Assembly: GCA_000381585.1 (NCBI GenBank)
Contig: KB906738.1
Coordinates: 248,001-312,000 of the forward strand
Reading direction: 5' to 3'
From: Acidobacteriaceae bacterium KBS 83
Lineage (GTDB): Bacteria > Acidobacteriota > Terriglobia > Terriglobales > Acidobacteriaceae
DNA length: 64,000 nucleotides
Below the pieces are notes generated by a model. The model saw only the letters and a program-made list of their open reading frames with translations. It ran no database searches and was not told the DNA's origin. Of this stretch, positions 8,402 to 16,286 are shown piece after piece; position 1 is the stretch's first letter; every line of letters begins with the position of its first letter. Position numbers and translations under genes: made by a program.

Positions 8402-10741
8402 TTGTTGAACGGGCTCCACGGCGCGATTTCGGCGTGCTGCCTTAGTGTTTTGCTCTCAGCCGCGCCTCTTCCGGCGGAGACAATTCCATCTGGAACGCCG
8501 CTCGAAATTCGGCTGCAGCAGCCCCTCAGCACCTATTCCACTACTGTGGGTACAAAAATCACCGCTGTCCTGATCTCTTCCGTCAACGAGGGCGGAAAGA
8601 TTCTCGTTCCACTGGGTACAACCGTTCAGGGATCGGTTCTGCGGGTTCGCAAGGTCGGCCTCGGGCTCGCCCATGAGACGGCAGAGATTGAGTTACGTTT
8701 CGACCAACTCGTCCTTCCTGGTCACGAGCCGATTCCCATACAGATCCGCATTACCAGTGTTGAAAACGCCCGCGAAAACATCAACAAGCGCGGGGGCATT
8801 CAGGGCATTCGCGCCACGTCCACGCTGAGTCAGCGGGCATCCGGCTTTGTCGGTTTTCTGGCCTTCGGAGATCCGATCGGGGTAATCTTTGTCACCGCCG
8901 GCTCGGCGGCAATACTGCGCTTTTCCGAACCGGAAATCACGCTTCCCGCCGGCACTGAGTTATTGGCTCAGCTAGCAGCTCCGGTCGATCTTCCAAGCGT
9001 AGAAGCCCAGACAGTACCGCCTCTGGTGACGACGGCTGAGGGGCGCCAGCAACTTGGCGAAATGGTTCATAAGCTGCATTTCCGCACTTTCACTGCGGGC
9101 AAGAAGGAGTTGCCTTCCGATCTGACCAACCTTGCCTTCATCGGGAGCGCCGATGCCCTCCAGCGCGCTTTCGCGGCGAGCGGATGGGTTATCGTCGACA
9201 CTCTGACCGCGCAAAGTACCTATGGAACAATTCGCTCCGTCGCCGAGAATCAGGGTTATCAGCGCGCGCCGATGTCTATCCTTCTTCTCGATGGAAATGC
9301 TCCCGATTACGCATACGCCAAGACGCTCAACACATTTTCAAAGCGCCACCATTTGCGCATCTGGACTACGAAAGAGACATGGCAAGGTCAGCCCGTGTGG
9401 ACCTCCTCCTCGACCCATGACATCGGCATAGGCTTTTCAAAAAAGAACAAGACTTTCATCCATCTGATCGACAGCCACATCGACAACGAGCGCGCAAAGG
9501 TGGTCAACGACCTCATCTACACCGGATGTGTCACTGGAGTACAGCTGGTGAAACGTCCCTGGCTTCCCGCCGATGCGAAAAATGGCACGGGCGAAGATCT
9601 CATCACAGACGGCAGGATCGCCGTCCTGGCGCTCAATGACTGCCAGCATCCGATTGAGGATGCAGCCGGTTTGGACTCGCTCACTATACGGACACGCGGC
9701 AATTACCTCGACCGCACCACTCGCCAGACGGTGCTTACACTGAAGAACAATCTTTTTCGAGACAACGTCGTTGCGATGGCCTATTCGGGAATCCGCTATT
9801 CACTCGACTCGAAGAAACGAAAGGAATCCGCGCCTGAGCGACAGATGAATGTGGACGGCGAGGAATACACGCTCGATACCGGATTTGGCCACCGGCGGGA
9901 CGACTATACATCCCTGTCCACCCGGCCACAGCCGAAGACTTCCAACCCCGCCAATGGAGCATCATGGGCACCGCCTTCTGTGGAGATTGGTTTGCGGGGC
10001 GGATTTCACGGCTACTACGGCGGAAATGGGGGCGCCATCGCTTATCTCTTCACCGATGACAACAATCCCGACGATGTGCTGTTGCTGGTATTGGGCAATT
10101 CTCTGCACAACGGATGGGAACTGGGCGGAACCGTCACGATCGATCCCCAAAAGTATTTTTCGCATGAGTTCAGCTATGACTACAGCTTCACCGAGTTCAA
10201 CCTCGGCCTGGCCGTAGTGGGCAAAGACTCCACCAGCATGGAGGAGATCAACCAGATCGTATTTACGCCCAGCGGTCTGCGGACATCGCAGTTCGCCTAC
10301 AATTTCCTCTTTAATTTCACGCCCAAGACCTCTCGTCTGCGCCCCTATCTCGCCATCGGGCCCTCACTCTCCCTCATGCATCTGTCCGATGCGCCTATCA
10401 AAAAAGCGCCGGGATGGTTTCGGCTTGGCCTTAGCAACATTGGACTGATCAGCGCCGCCTATAACTTCGGCAGTGATCCCCCTCTCGATGGCGGAGGCAT
10501 CTTTCAGGTCGGATTGAACTACGGCGGAGGTCTTCGCTATCGAATGACGCCCCGATGGATGATCCGCGCCGACTTTCGCGAGACGCTGACCTCGCAACCC
10601 GATTTCTGGTCGAAATCCGTGGACGATATCAGTGGTGGCATCACGGTGGACCCGGGCACAAGCTACGCGACCATCGGTCCGGTACTCGAGGGGCCTTCAC
10701 GCCAGGACCGCATCACCATGGGGCTGTCATTCACGTTCTGA
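8402..10741 (+). CDS. Secreted LssY C-terminal-domain protein with predicted outer-membrane beta-barrel
   Basis: 779 residues. The TTG start follows TGGAGGAGG by six bases and opens a signal peptide (GAISACCLSVLLSAAPLPA). Residues roughly 25-190 look like a beta-rich envelope domain. Roughly 230-440 resemble the LssY_C domain (FIGSADALQRAFAASGWVI, HDIGIGFSKKNKTFIHLID). After a polar linker, residues about 520-779 alternate polar and aromatic positions with many glycines and end in MGLSFTF, typical of an outer-membrane barrel closing strand. The function is unknown. The gene stands alone with its own upstream palindrome. Confidence 0.7.
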   Translation: MLNGLHGAISACCLSVLLSAAPLPAETIPSGTPLEIRLQQPLSTYSTTVGTKITAVLISSVNEGGKILVPLGTTVQGSVLRVRKVGLGLAHETAEIELRFDQLVLPGHEPIPIQIRITSVENARENINKRGGIQGIRATSTLSQRASGFVGFLAFGDPIGVIFVTAGSAAILRFSEPEITLPAGTELLAQLAAPVDLPSVEAQTVPPLVTTAEGRQQLGEMVHKLHFRTFTAGKKELPSDLTNLAFIGSADALQRAFAASGWVIVDTLTAQSTYGTIRSVAENQGYQRAPMSILLLDGNAPDYAYAKTLNTFSKRHHLRIWTTKETWQGQPVWTSSSTHDIGIGFSKKNKTFIHLIDSHIDNERAKVVNDLIYTGCVTGVQLVKRPWLPADAKNGTGEDLITDGRIAVLALNDCQHPIEDAAGLDSLTIRTRGNYLDRTTRQTVLTLKNNLFRDNVVAMAYSGIRYSLDSKKRKESAPERQMNVDGEEYTLDTGFGHRRDDYTSLSTRPQPKTSNPANGASWAPPSVEIGLRGGFHGYYGGNGGAIAYLFTDDNNPDDVLLLVLGNSLHNGWELGGTVTIDPQKYFSHEFSYDYSFTEFNLGLAVVGKDSTSMEEINQIVFTPSGLRTSQFAYNFLFNFTPKTSRLRPYLAIGPSLSLMHLSDAPIKKAPGWFRLGLSNIGLISAAYNFGSDPPLDGGGIFQVGLNYGGGLRYRMTPRWMIRADFRETLTSQPDFWSKSVDDISGGITVDPGTSYATIGPVLEGPSRQDRITMGLSFTF

Positions 10742-10794
10742 GCCTCAGCCCTTATAAGACTTCAGGTGGTCGAAAACGGCGTCGAAGCCTACCC

Positions 10795-10989
10795 TCAGGC
10801 CCTGCACACATCACGCGCACGTTGACCGCCGACGTGGTCGGGCAATATCTCTGCCGCGCCTGCCCGAACTTGGTTCCGTCGAGCGAGCAATGTGCTTCTC
10901 CGAAAATCGTTATTCCAATAGCCGCTCTGGCCTAGCTGTTCCCTGCTCGCAAGATGCAACGGGGTGGTCCCGACTTGACTTTCGTCCAT
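10795..10989 (-). pseudogene. Possible ankyrin-repeat gene remnant
   Basis: On the minus strand, bases about 10945-10989 encode DESQVGTTPLHLASREQ, which matches the start of an ankyrin repeat (GxTPLHLA). The reading continues without further repeat character, ends at a stop, and has no upstream partner. This looks like the decayed tail of a lost gene in the gap between the LssY_C gene and the sulfur amino acid gene. A chance match cannot be excluded for so short a piece. Confidence 0.3.
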
Positions 10990-11056
10990 CCATTTCCGAT
11001 CATTTCAATCAATGAAGCGCATTTCTCCAGCCCGGCGAATGCCTATGGCCATGCGA

Positions 11057-11124
11057 ACCCTAGGCGGTCCGCTGTCCACGCCAGGAGCCTGAAGCGCTCT
11101 CCTCTCGTGCACACCGCCTAGGGT
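11057..11124 (+). promoter_or_regulatory. Structured leader with 12-bp inverted repeat before the sulfur amino acid gene
   Basis: ACCCTAGGCGGT (11057-11068) pairs perfectly with ACCGCCTAGGGT (11113-11124). The outer bases TGC/GCA can extend the stem across a 2-nt bulge. The 44-nt interior holds a second hairpin, AGGAG (11083-11087) with CTCCT (11099-11103). The structure ends 53 nt before the ATG of the PLP-dependent enzyme gene. The position suits a cis-acting RNA, but I do not recognise the conserved cores of SAM-I, SAM-II, SAM-IV or SAH riboswitches. Confidence 0.45.
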
Positions 11125-11177
11125 GCAGCGGTGGTTCCGGTTGTCCAAGTCCGACATTCCCGTGCCAGGAGGATTCC

Positions 11178-12425
11178 ATGTCTTTTCAGTCCAAAAACTC
11201 TGATTCCAACAGCACCCGCTCGAAGCGATTCGATCTCGATTCGCATCTCACCGGCGCGGTTCGCGGTGGCCTCCGCGCCGACCCTGCAACCGGCGCGCTC
11301 TTGACGCCTATCTATCAGTCCACCACCTACCAGCAGGAGGCCGTTGGCGTTCACAAGGGACACACCTATTCGCGCGCCTCAAACCCCACTGTCTCCGCAC
11401 TCGAGGAGGCGCTGGGAGTGCTCGAAGACACCCCGCCGGCCGTCTGTTACGCCACCGGTATGGCGGCCATCTCGGGCCTCTTCCTTGCTTTGCTGAAGTC
11501 CGGCGATCACGTCGTTCTCTCCGACGTGGTCTACGGCGGCACGGTGCGGCTCTTCGATCAGGTGCTCGGCCACTTGGGAATTGAGTCCAGTTTCGTCGAT
11601 ACAGCCAACCCCGCGGCGGTGAAGGCAGCCATCAGGCGTTCCACCCGCATGGTGTTCATCGAAACGCCCGCCAATCCCACGCTCAAGCTCACCGATGTCG
11701 AAGCCATCGCCGCGATCACGCGTCCCGCAGGTCTGCTGCTGGTGGTGGACAATACCTTCCTCACCCCGCTGCTGCTGCGTCCCCTCGATCTAGGCGCCGA
11801 CATTTCAATGCTCTCGACCACCAAGTACATCGAAGGCCACAACGCGACCGTCGGCGGCTCCGTCGCTTCACGTGATGAAAAGATCCTCGATCGCCTGCGC
11901 CTCATCCGCAAGACACTCGGCTCCATTCAGTCTCCACACGAGGCCTGGCTGACCGCACGCGGCATCAAGACGCTTCCACTTCGTCTACAGCAACACTCGC
12001 GCGGCGCACAGGTCGTTGCCGAATGGCTGGAACAGCATCCCGATATCTCCCGTGTCTACTATCCCGGACTCGCCAGTTTTCCCCAGCACGAGTTGGCGGA
12101 GCGTCAGCATGCTCTCCATGGCGGCATGTTGTCCTTCGAATTGAAGCAGGGGGCCGATGCCGGCATCGCACTCATGAACGCCGTACGTCTATGCGTGCTG
12201 GCGGAGAACCTCGGCGCGGCCGAAACCCTCATCACCCATCCGGTGAGCATGACGCATAGCGATGTGCCGCGTGAGATGCGCGAACGCATCGGTATCACCG
12301 AGGGTCTGGTCCGCCTGTCCGTAGGGCTCGAAGATCCCCGCGACATCATCGCTGACCTCTCGCAGGCACTTGATGTGGCGCGGAGAAGTGAACGGGTCGC
12401 CGTGCCGTCACCGCAAGAGGTGTAA
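11178..12425 (+). CDS. Cys/Met-metabolism PLP-dependent enzyme (cystathionine gamma-synthase/lyase type)
   Basis: 415 residues. The PLP-binding lysine is K216 in LSTTKYIEGHNATVGG; YSRASNPT and VVDNTFLTP are the other family signatures. Members make or break the C-S bond of cystathionine or release thiols from Met and Cys; synthase, gamma-lyase and sulfhydrylase activities cannot be separated here. The ATG follows AGGAGGA. A structured leader precedes the gene. Its last few codons and its TAA stop lie within a segment resembling the 6.9-kb inverted-repeat element, so the present C-terminus may have been set by that sequence (inference). Confidence 0.9.
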   Translation: MSFQSKNSDSNSTRSKRFDLDSHLTGAVRGGLRADPATGALLTPIYQSTTYQQEAVGVHKGHTYSRASNPTVSALEEALGVLEDTPPAVCYATGMAAISGLFLALLKSGDHVVLSDVVYGGTVRLFDQVLGHLGIESSFVDTANPAAVKAAIRRSTRMVFIETPANPTLKLTDVEAIAAITRPAGLLLVVDNTFLTPLLLRPLDLGADISMLSTTKYIEGHNATVGGSVASRDEKILDRLRLIRKTLGSIQSPHEAWLTARGIKTLPLRLQQHSRGAQVVAEWLEQHPDISRVYYPGLASFPQHELAERQHALHGGMLSFELKQGADAGIALMNAVRLCVLAENLGAAETLITHPVSMTHSDVPREMRERIGITEGLVRLSVGLEDPRDIIADLSQALDVARRSERVAVPSPQEV

Positions 12426-12508
12426 CCCCGTCCCGGGCGAAGCTTTCCGTCAAGACGGGGCACGCTTCGCGGCGCAGCTCCGGCCACAGTATTTGTGAAA
12501 GCGGTCTA
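12400..12508. mobile_element. Diverged copy of the small inverted-repeat element (copy B)
   Basis: The right end TTTGTGAAAGCGGTCTA (12492-12508) matches copy A at 15 of 17 bases. The internal blocks gaggtgtaacc (12416-12426) and tttccgtcaaga keep the same order as at 6.9 kb. The left arm is degraded and overlaps the 3' end of the PLP-enzyme gene, whose TAA lies inside the shared block. The minus-strand diguanylate cyclase gene ends 2 bp past the right end. The element therefore fills a convergent intergenic space. Confidence 0.5.
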
Positions 12509-12509
12509 G

Positions 12510-14075
12510 CTACTCTTCGACCAGGTGAGCGCCCAGGTTGGCGGGCATGTGGGTTGCTTCAGGCTTCGGGGGCAGCATCGGGTCCGAGAGTTCTGCGCGG
12601 TTGCGGCCAGCTGACTTTGCTCTGTAAAGCGCGGTGTCCGCTGCTTCCACGAGCCCTTCACGGGTAAGCCCTGTAACCGGCACCACGGAGCAGACGCCGA
12701 CACTGATCGTCAGCCGTCCGATCGGCGAGCCATGGTTTTCGATTCCGATCTGATGCACGCGGGCGCGCATCGCTTCGGCGGTCAGCATGGCGCCGTCCGC
12801 ATCCACATTGGGTAGCACGGCCACAAATTCCTCGCCCCCGTAACGGGCCAGCAGTTCGCCGCCGCGGCGCAGGTCGCGCCGCAACATCTGGGCGACCGCA
12901 GTCAGGCATTCGTCGCCTCGCAGGTGACCATAGCGATCATTCAGCGACTTGAAGTGGTCAATGTCCAGCATCACCACAGAAATTGGCCAACCCGAGCGCA
13001 AGGCACGGTTCCACTCGACTTCGAGCACCTGTTCAAACCGGCGCCGGTTCGCGACCTGTGTCAACGGATCGATCAGGCTTTGCTCGTGAAGCTTGCTGTT
13101 CAAGAGACGCAGATTACGCTCAGAGTCATTCAGACTCTCCTGCACCTGGCGCAACCGTGTCTGCAGAATCGTGGCGCGGAAGGTATAGATGAGCAGCGCC
13201 CCCACGACCGCCGCGAAGCCAACCACCGGCCGGTGCTGCGCTGTGTGCGCACCCAACAACAGCACGCAAAGCGTGAAAAAGACCGGGCTTGCGTTGTACA
13301 CCATCATCGCGCCCCACGACCGGTGCCTCTCCTGCGGCTCAGTTCTGGTCTGCCCCTCTTCGGAGAAGGCCATTACTACGACAGCCAGGAACGGGATCAT
13401 CCAGCCCACTTCAACGGCCTTGCCGTTCGTCGGTCCCACGTAGGCATCCAGATAATTCAAAGGCGTTGATACGAGGATCATTAACCACGCAAAGGTGCAC
13501 GCCGCGCGATGAAAGTAGCGGTCCTCCCCATCCGGCATGGCCAGCAGGCGCACCGTCGCCGTCACAGCAAGGGCGAGATTCTCCCCCAGGTAGAGAGACG
13601 TCAGCTGCGACGCAGGCAGCGTCCGGTGGCTGAAGTGATTGTTCATGAACAACGTGACGTAAATCAGGATGATGGCCAGCGTCGCCTGCGCACCGTCTGC
13701 GATCAGGATGGCGGTCGAGTCCTGCTCTTCGCCGACTGAGCAGACCGCAAGCAACACGAAGATGCCGTAGACGAGGAACCAGAAATCGGATGGCAGCGCC
13801 GCCGTCTGGACATTGTGGTACACCACGGTGGCGTAGGTGTAGCATCCCTGACCGATCGCCCAGATAAGCAGCCCGACTGCCATCAGCCGCCATTTGTCAG
13901 AAAGCACGGACGGTTGTTTCCGGGAACGCCACAGACACGCCAGTCCCGCCAGCAGCGGAGCGGCCGCGATCAGCGTGTTCGTCAGAAACATCGACGATTC
14001 CGTCACGGCCGTAAGCACGTGCAGAGACATCATGGCCACTGCCAGGATGACGGCCGGTTTGGAGATGCGAATCAT
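12510..14075 (-). CDS. Membrane-anchored diguanylate cyclase (GGDEF)
   Basis: 521 residues. The N-terminal part (about 1-310) has eight to nine hydrophobic segments that resemble a membrane sensor module. A short helical linker leads to a GGDEF domain (about 330-495) with VMLDIDHFKSLNDRYGH and the catalytic signature GGEEF in ARYGGEEFVAVLP. It should condense two GTP into cyclic di-GMP. At the position of the inhibitory I-site RxxD the sequence reads RGGE, so product inhibition may be weakened. No strong ribosome site is seen before the ATG at 14075, so a start a few residues downstream is possible. Confidence 0.9.
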   Translation of the reverse strand: MIRISKPAVILAVAMMSLHVLTAVTESSMFLTNTLIAAAPLLAGLACLWRSRKQPSVLSDKWRLMAVGLLIWAIGQGCYTYATVVYHNVQTAALPSDFWFLVYGIFVLLAVCSVGEEQDSTAILIADGAQATLAIILIYVTLFMNNHFSHRTLPASQLTSLYLGENLALAVTATVRLLAMPDGEDRYFHRAACTFAWLMILVSTPLNYLDAYVGPTNGKAVEVGWMIPFLAVVVMAFSEEGQTRTEPQERHRSWGAMMVYNASPVFFTLCVLLLGAHTAQHRPVVGFAAVVGALLIYTFRATILQTRLRQVQESLNDSERNLRLLNSKLHEQSLIDPLTQVANRRRFEQVLEVEWNRALRSGWPISVVMLDIDHFKSLNDRYGHLRGDECLTAVAQMLRRDLRRGGELLARYGGEEFVAVLPNVDADGAMLTAEAMRARVHQIGIENHGSPIGRLTISVGVCSVVPVTGLTREGLVEAADTALYRAKSAGRNRAELSDPMLPPKPEATHMPANLGAHLVEE

Positions 14076-14754
14076 CAGAAGTACGCGCCTAAAACTATCG
14101 ACGCAATGAGACTACCCATCACTGAAGTCAGCAGAAAATGATACTCAGGCGGAATTACGGAAGTCTGAAAAATGCCGCAACGAAACAATCGACCCCGGCG
14201 GGCGCGTTTCAACACTTCCTGATTCCCGTAGTACCGCGATAAGTTGCCTTACTGTACAGCACGACGAACGTAAGTCACAGTGATTTGTCGCTATCAAAAT
14301 GGACGTTCCAACGACTCTTTTGTCCTCGATAAAGGTTTGCTAGAAGGAGTTAAACGTTAACGCATCAACTACCGGGCTATGAAGCCCGCAGGAGTCAGCT
14401 AACAAACTTGATAAGAATGATCCGCCCGTCTGCCGACATTCGAGGTGACGTTGGTAATGTCGGGACTTCCAGCGGCTGACATCAAGGGCCAATGCCGTCG
14501 CTTTCCCACTTTGGGGACAGGCAAGTGCAATCATCGCTGCCGGAGCCTTGAGGGCCCACCTTGATCAACGTCGCCTCGTGTAGCTCGCCGCTGGCATCCA
14601 GAATGTAAATGTTGTCCCGCTTGGGGGCAGAACTGAACCGGATGCCCAAATTCAATATCCGCCGGCTTTGATCACGGGAACTGCACATGCTCGTTGCCCA
14701 CGTTCACCGTATCTGCCGGTCCATGGTCTGAAGATTCGGAAGGAAAAAACGGTT
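14076..14754. other. 679-bp intergenic region with no recognised gene
   Basis: The stretch lies between the diguanylate cyclase start and tRNA-Glu. Short minus-strand frames exist (for example 14482-14688, containing NIYILDASGELHEATLIKVG), but none has a good ribosome site or a known family. I looked for a cyclic di-GMP riboswitch upstream of the GGDEF gene and did not see its conserved core. The region may contain decayed sequence beside the tRNA, a common integration site; no attachment-site repeat was found. Confidence 0.5.
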
Positions 14755-14829
14755 TGGTAGCGCTAACGGGAATTGAACCCGTGTCTCAGCCTTGAGAGGG
14801 CCGCGTCCTAACCCCTGAACGATAGCGCC
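14755..14829 (-). tRNA. tRNA-Glu (CTC anticodon)
   Basis: The minus strand folds into a full cloverleaf. The acceptor stem is GGCGCTA/TAGCGCT with a G-U first pair. The anticodon loop CTCTCAA reads CTC for glutamate GAG codons. The T-loop is TTCAATT in GGGTTCAATTCCCG. The discriminator base is A, and the 3' CCA is encoded (14755-14757). Confidence 0.95.
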
Positions 14830-14958
14830 ACACACGCAGTGGACAGAGGTATCCACCTCGTTTACTTTAACAAACTTCTCGACTTCGACAAAGCAGGCGA
14901 GAGTGCGCTCTTAGACGTTATCCCGCTCCGTGATGCGGACGTGAGCCTCGGTTAGGTG

Positions 14959-15135
14959 ATGTCCGAACCTCTCGATATCATCCAGGCATTCGCTGGTAAT
15001 TACGCCGGGAATCTCTTCCCCCTCTTCATCTCGATCGTCTTGAACGGACTCCAGGGCGCGTACCGCGAAGGGAGATCGGCTCCGGTTGCATCGCCAGTGA
15101 AGCTGAAGACCCTGCCAGGACCTCTAAAGGTGTAA
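14959..15135 (+). CDS. Possible small hydrophobic protein, unrecognised
   Basis: A 58-codon frame (MSEPLDIIQAFAGNYAGNLF at the N-terminus) has one hydrophobic segment (LFPLFISIVLNG) and a basic tail. It lies in the 393-bp gap between tRNA-Glu and the DUF507 genes. The ribosome site is weak and I do not recognise a family. It may be a genuine small membrane protein, a fragment of a lost gene, or chance. The rest of the gap (14830-14958 and 15136-15222) shows nothing recognisable. Confidence 0.25.
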   Translation: MSEPLDIIQAFAGNYAGNLFPLFISIVLNGLQGAYREGRSAPVASPVKLKTLPGPLKV

Positions 15136-15222
15136 ACCTGCGATTGCAACCTCTCTACTTGCATTAAGCACAAGTGCAGCGGCTCGATTCACATTGAGAC
15201 ACCACCAACAGCGATGACTGCC

Positions 15223-15498
15223 CTAGATGCCGAGTTTCTTGACTTCCTCGTTGTAGTACTTGCGATAAAGGATGTCCCATTCCATCGAGCCTTCGGGAAT
15301 GATCCGCCGCTGCGACGAGATCTTCAGCCGCGCCGCCTCATCGATCCTTGTCTCTTCCAGAAGCAAAGCCTCCAGCACTTTGCGCGCCTCCTGCCGGATC
15401 GTGTTGCGGTCCTCTTGGAACTCGCATTCGTCGATATCCGCCAGCGTATCCGCCACGACGTGGGCCAGCTTGTTCAATTTGTCACGTGAGATCCTCAC
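15223..15498 (-). CDS. DUF507 family protein (second of a pair)
   Basis: 91 residues, mostly helical and strongly charged, with the DUF507 pattern (MRISRDKLNKLAHVVADTLA; MEWDILYRKYYNEEVKKLGI). Its function is unknown. Its ATG overlaps the stop codon of the preceding DUF507 gene by four bases (ATGA), which implies translational coupling. The two proteins align along their length and probably form a heteromer (inference). No membrane segment or signal peptide is present. Confidence 0.85.
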   Translation of the reverse strand: MRISRDKLNKLAHVVADTLADIDECEFQEDRNTIRQEARKVLEALLLEETRIDEAARLKISSQRRIIPEGSMEWDILYRKYYNEEVKKLGI

Positions 15499-15773
15499 AG
15501 CACCGCCTTGTACTTGCGTGCCAGCTCCATCTTCACCTTCTTGAACATCTCCGGATAGCTCGCCCCGGTACGCCGCATGTCCTCCTGGTAGGTCTCCAGG
15601 ATCAGCCGGACCTCTTCATTGATGCGGTCTTCCAGCTTCAGCTCGTCCAGCAGTCCGGCCGCCACGCGCTCTGAGAGGAGCTGCGGCTTTGCCGTCTTGA
15701 TCACCTTCGCGTCGAGCAGTCCGCGTACCGTTTTGCGAGCCAGATAGCCCACATATTCATTGGAAAAAATCAT
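15495..15773 (-). CDS. DUF507 family protein (first of a pair)
   Basis: 92 residues and the upstream partner of the gene above. The sequence starts MIFSNEYVGYLARKTVRGLL and ends in a basic helix (KVKMELARKYKAVL). It is soluble and helical, of unknown function. The tandem, overlapping arrangement indicates that both paralogs are made in matched amounts. The preceding minus-strand gene (2Fe-2S ferredoxin) ends 54 bp upstream, so all three may be one transcript. Confidence 0.85.
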   Translation of the reverse strand: MIFSNEYVGYLARKTVRGLLDAKVIKTAKPQLLSERVAAGLLDELKLEDRINEEVRLILETYQEDMRRTGASYPEMFKKVKMELARKYKAVL

Positions 15774-15827
15774 CGATCGTTACCCGGAATATAGCATAAC
15801 CCGCGCTTCGCCTCCGGCCTCGAAACC

Positions 15828-16193
15828 CTACTGTAGACGAGGCTTATGCAGGCAAGATGCGGTATTCACGCACGACTCTGACAGCCGCAATCGCTCCACC
15901 GGGCGCCCATGCGTGATGTGCTCGCCGACGATCTCCGCCACATCTTCCGGCTGCACGAATCCGTACCAGACCCCCTCTGGATAGACCACCACCGTCGGCC
16001 CATGCTCGCACTGGTCCAGACAGCCGCTCTTGTTCGCGCGCACTGTTGCCTTCAGCCCGGCGGCGCCGATCGCATCCTTGAAAAGCTTTTGCAACTCGTC
16101 CTTGCCATCCGGCGAGCAGCAGCCGCGTGCGCTCCCCGGCTCCCGCTGGTTCGTACAAATGAACAAATGTCTCTCGAAACTCGCCACATACAC
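15828..16193 (-). CDS. (2Fe-2S) thioredoxin-like ferredoxin
   Basis: 121 residues. Cysteines at 13, 25 or 26, 58 and 62 (FICTNQ; GCC; SGCLDQCEHGPTVVVYPEG) match the thioredoxin-fold 2Fe-2S ferredoxins related to the NuoE/HoxE domain. The motif GPTVVVYPEGVWYGFVQPEDV is characteristic. It presumably carries electrons in the cytoplasm; the partner is unknown. It diverges from the acidic hypothetical gene at 16287. The tail after about residue 105 carries two extra cysteines and is not conserved in the pattern I know. Confidence 0.85.
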   Translation of the reverse strand: MYVASFERHLFICTNQREPGSARGCCSPDGKDELQKLFKDAIGAAGLKATVRANKSGCLDQCEHGPTVVVYPEGVWYGFVQPEDVAEIVGEHITHGRPVERLRLSESCVNTASCLHKPRLQ

Positions 16194-16286
16194 TCCTCTT
16201 GTCAGACTACTTGGAAAATGTACGTCCGGTTTTCCTCCGATGCGGTCTGCATTGCCCCCGTGCCATCTGCGAGAATAGGCGACGGA

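Noticed and set aside
11121-11150. T-box leader (GGTGGTTCCGG resembles the T-box sequence)
   Set aside because: The match is partial. No specifier stem-loop or terminator/antiterminator pair was seen, and the enzyme is not a typical T-box target.
10742-11177. SAM-I or SAH riboswitch before the PLP-dependent sulfur gene
   Set aside because: The conserved cores of these classes are absent. The structure is reported only as an unassigned leader.
14755-15135. Integrated element at tRNA-Glu
   Set aside because: No duplicated tRNA 3' end, integrase gene or phage genes were found near the tRNA.
15909-16286. Upstream extension of the acidic protein
   Set aside because: It overlaps the divergent ferredoxin gene. 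The added residues look like shadow translation, and the paired ATG at 16287 fits better.
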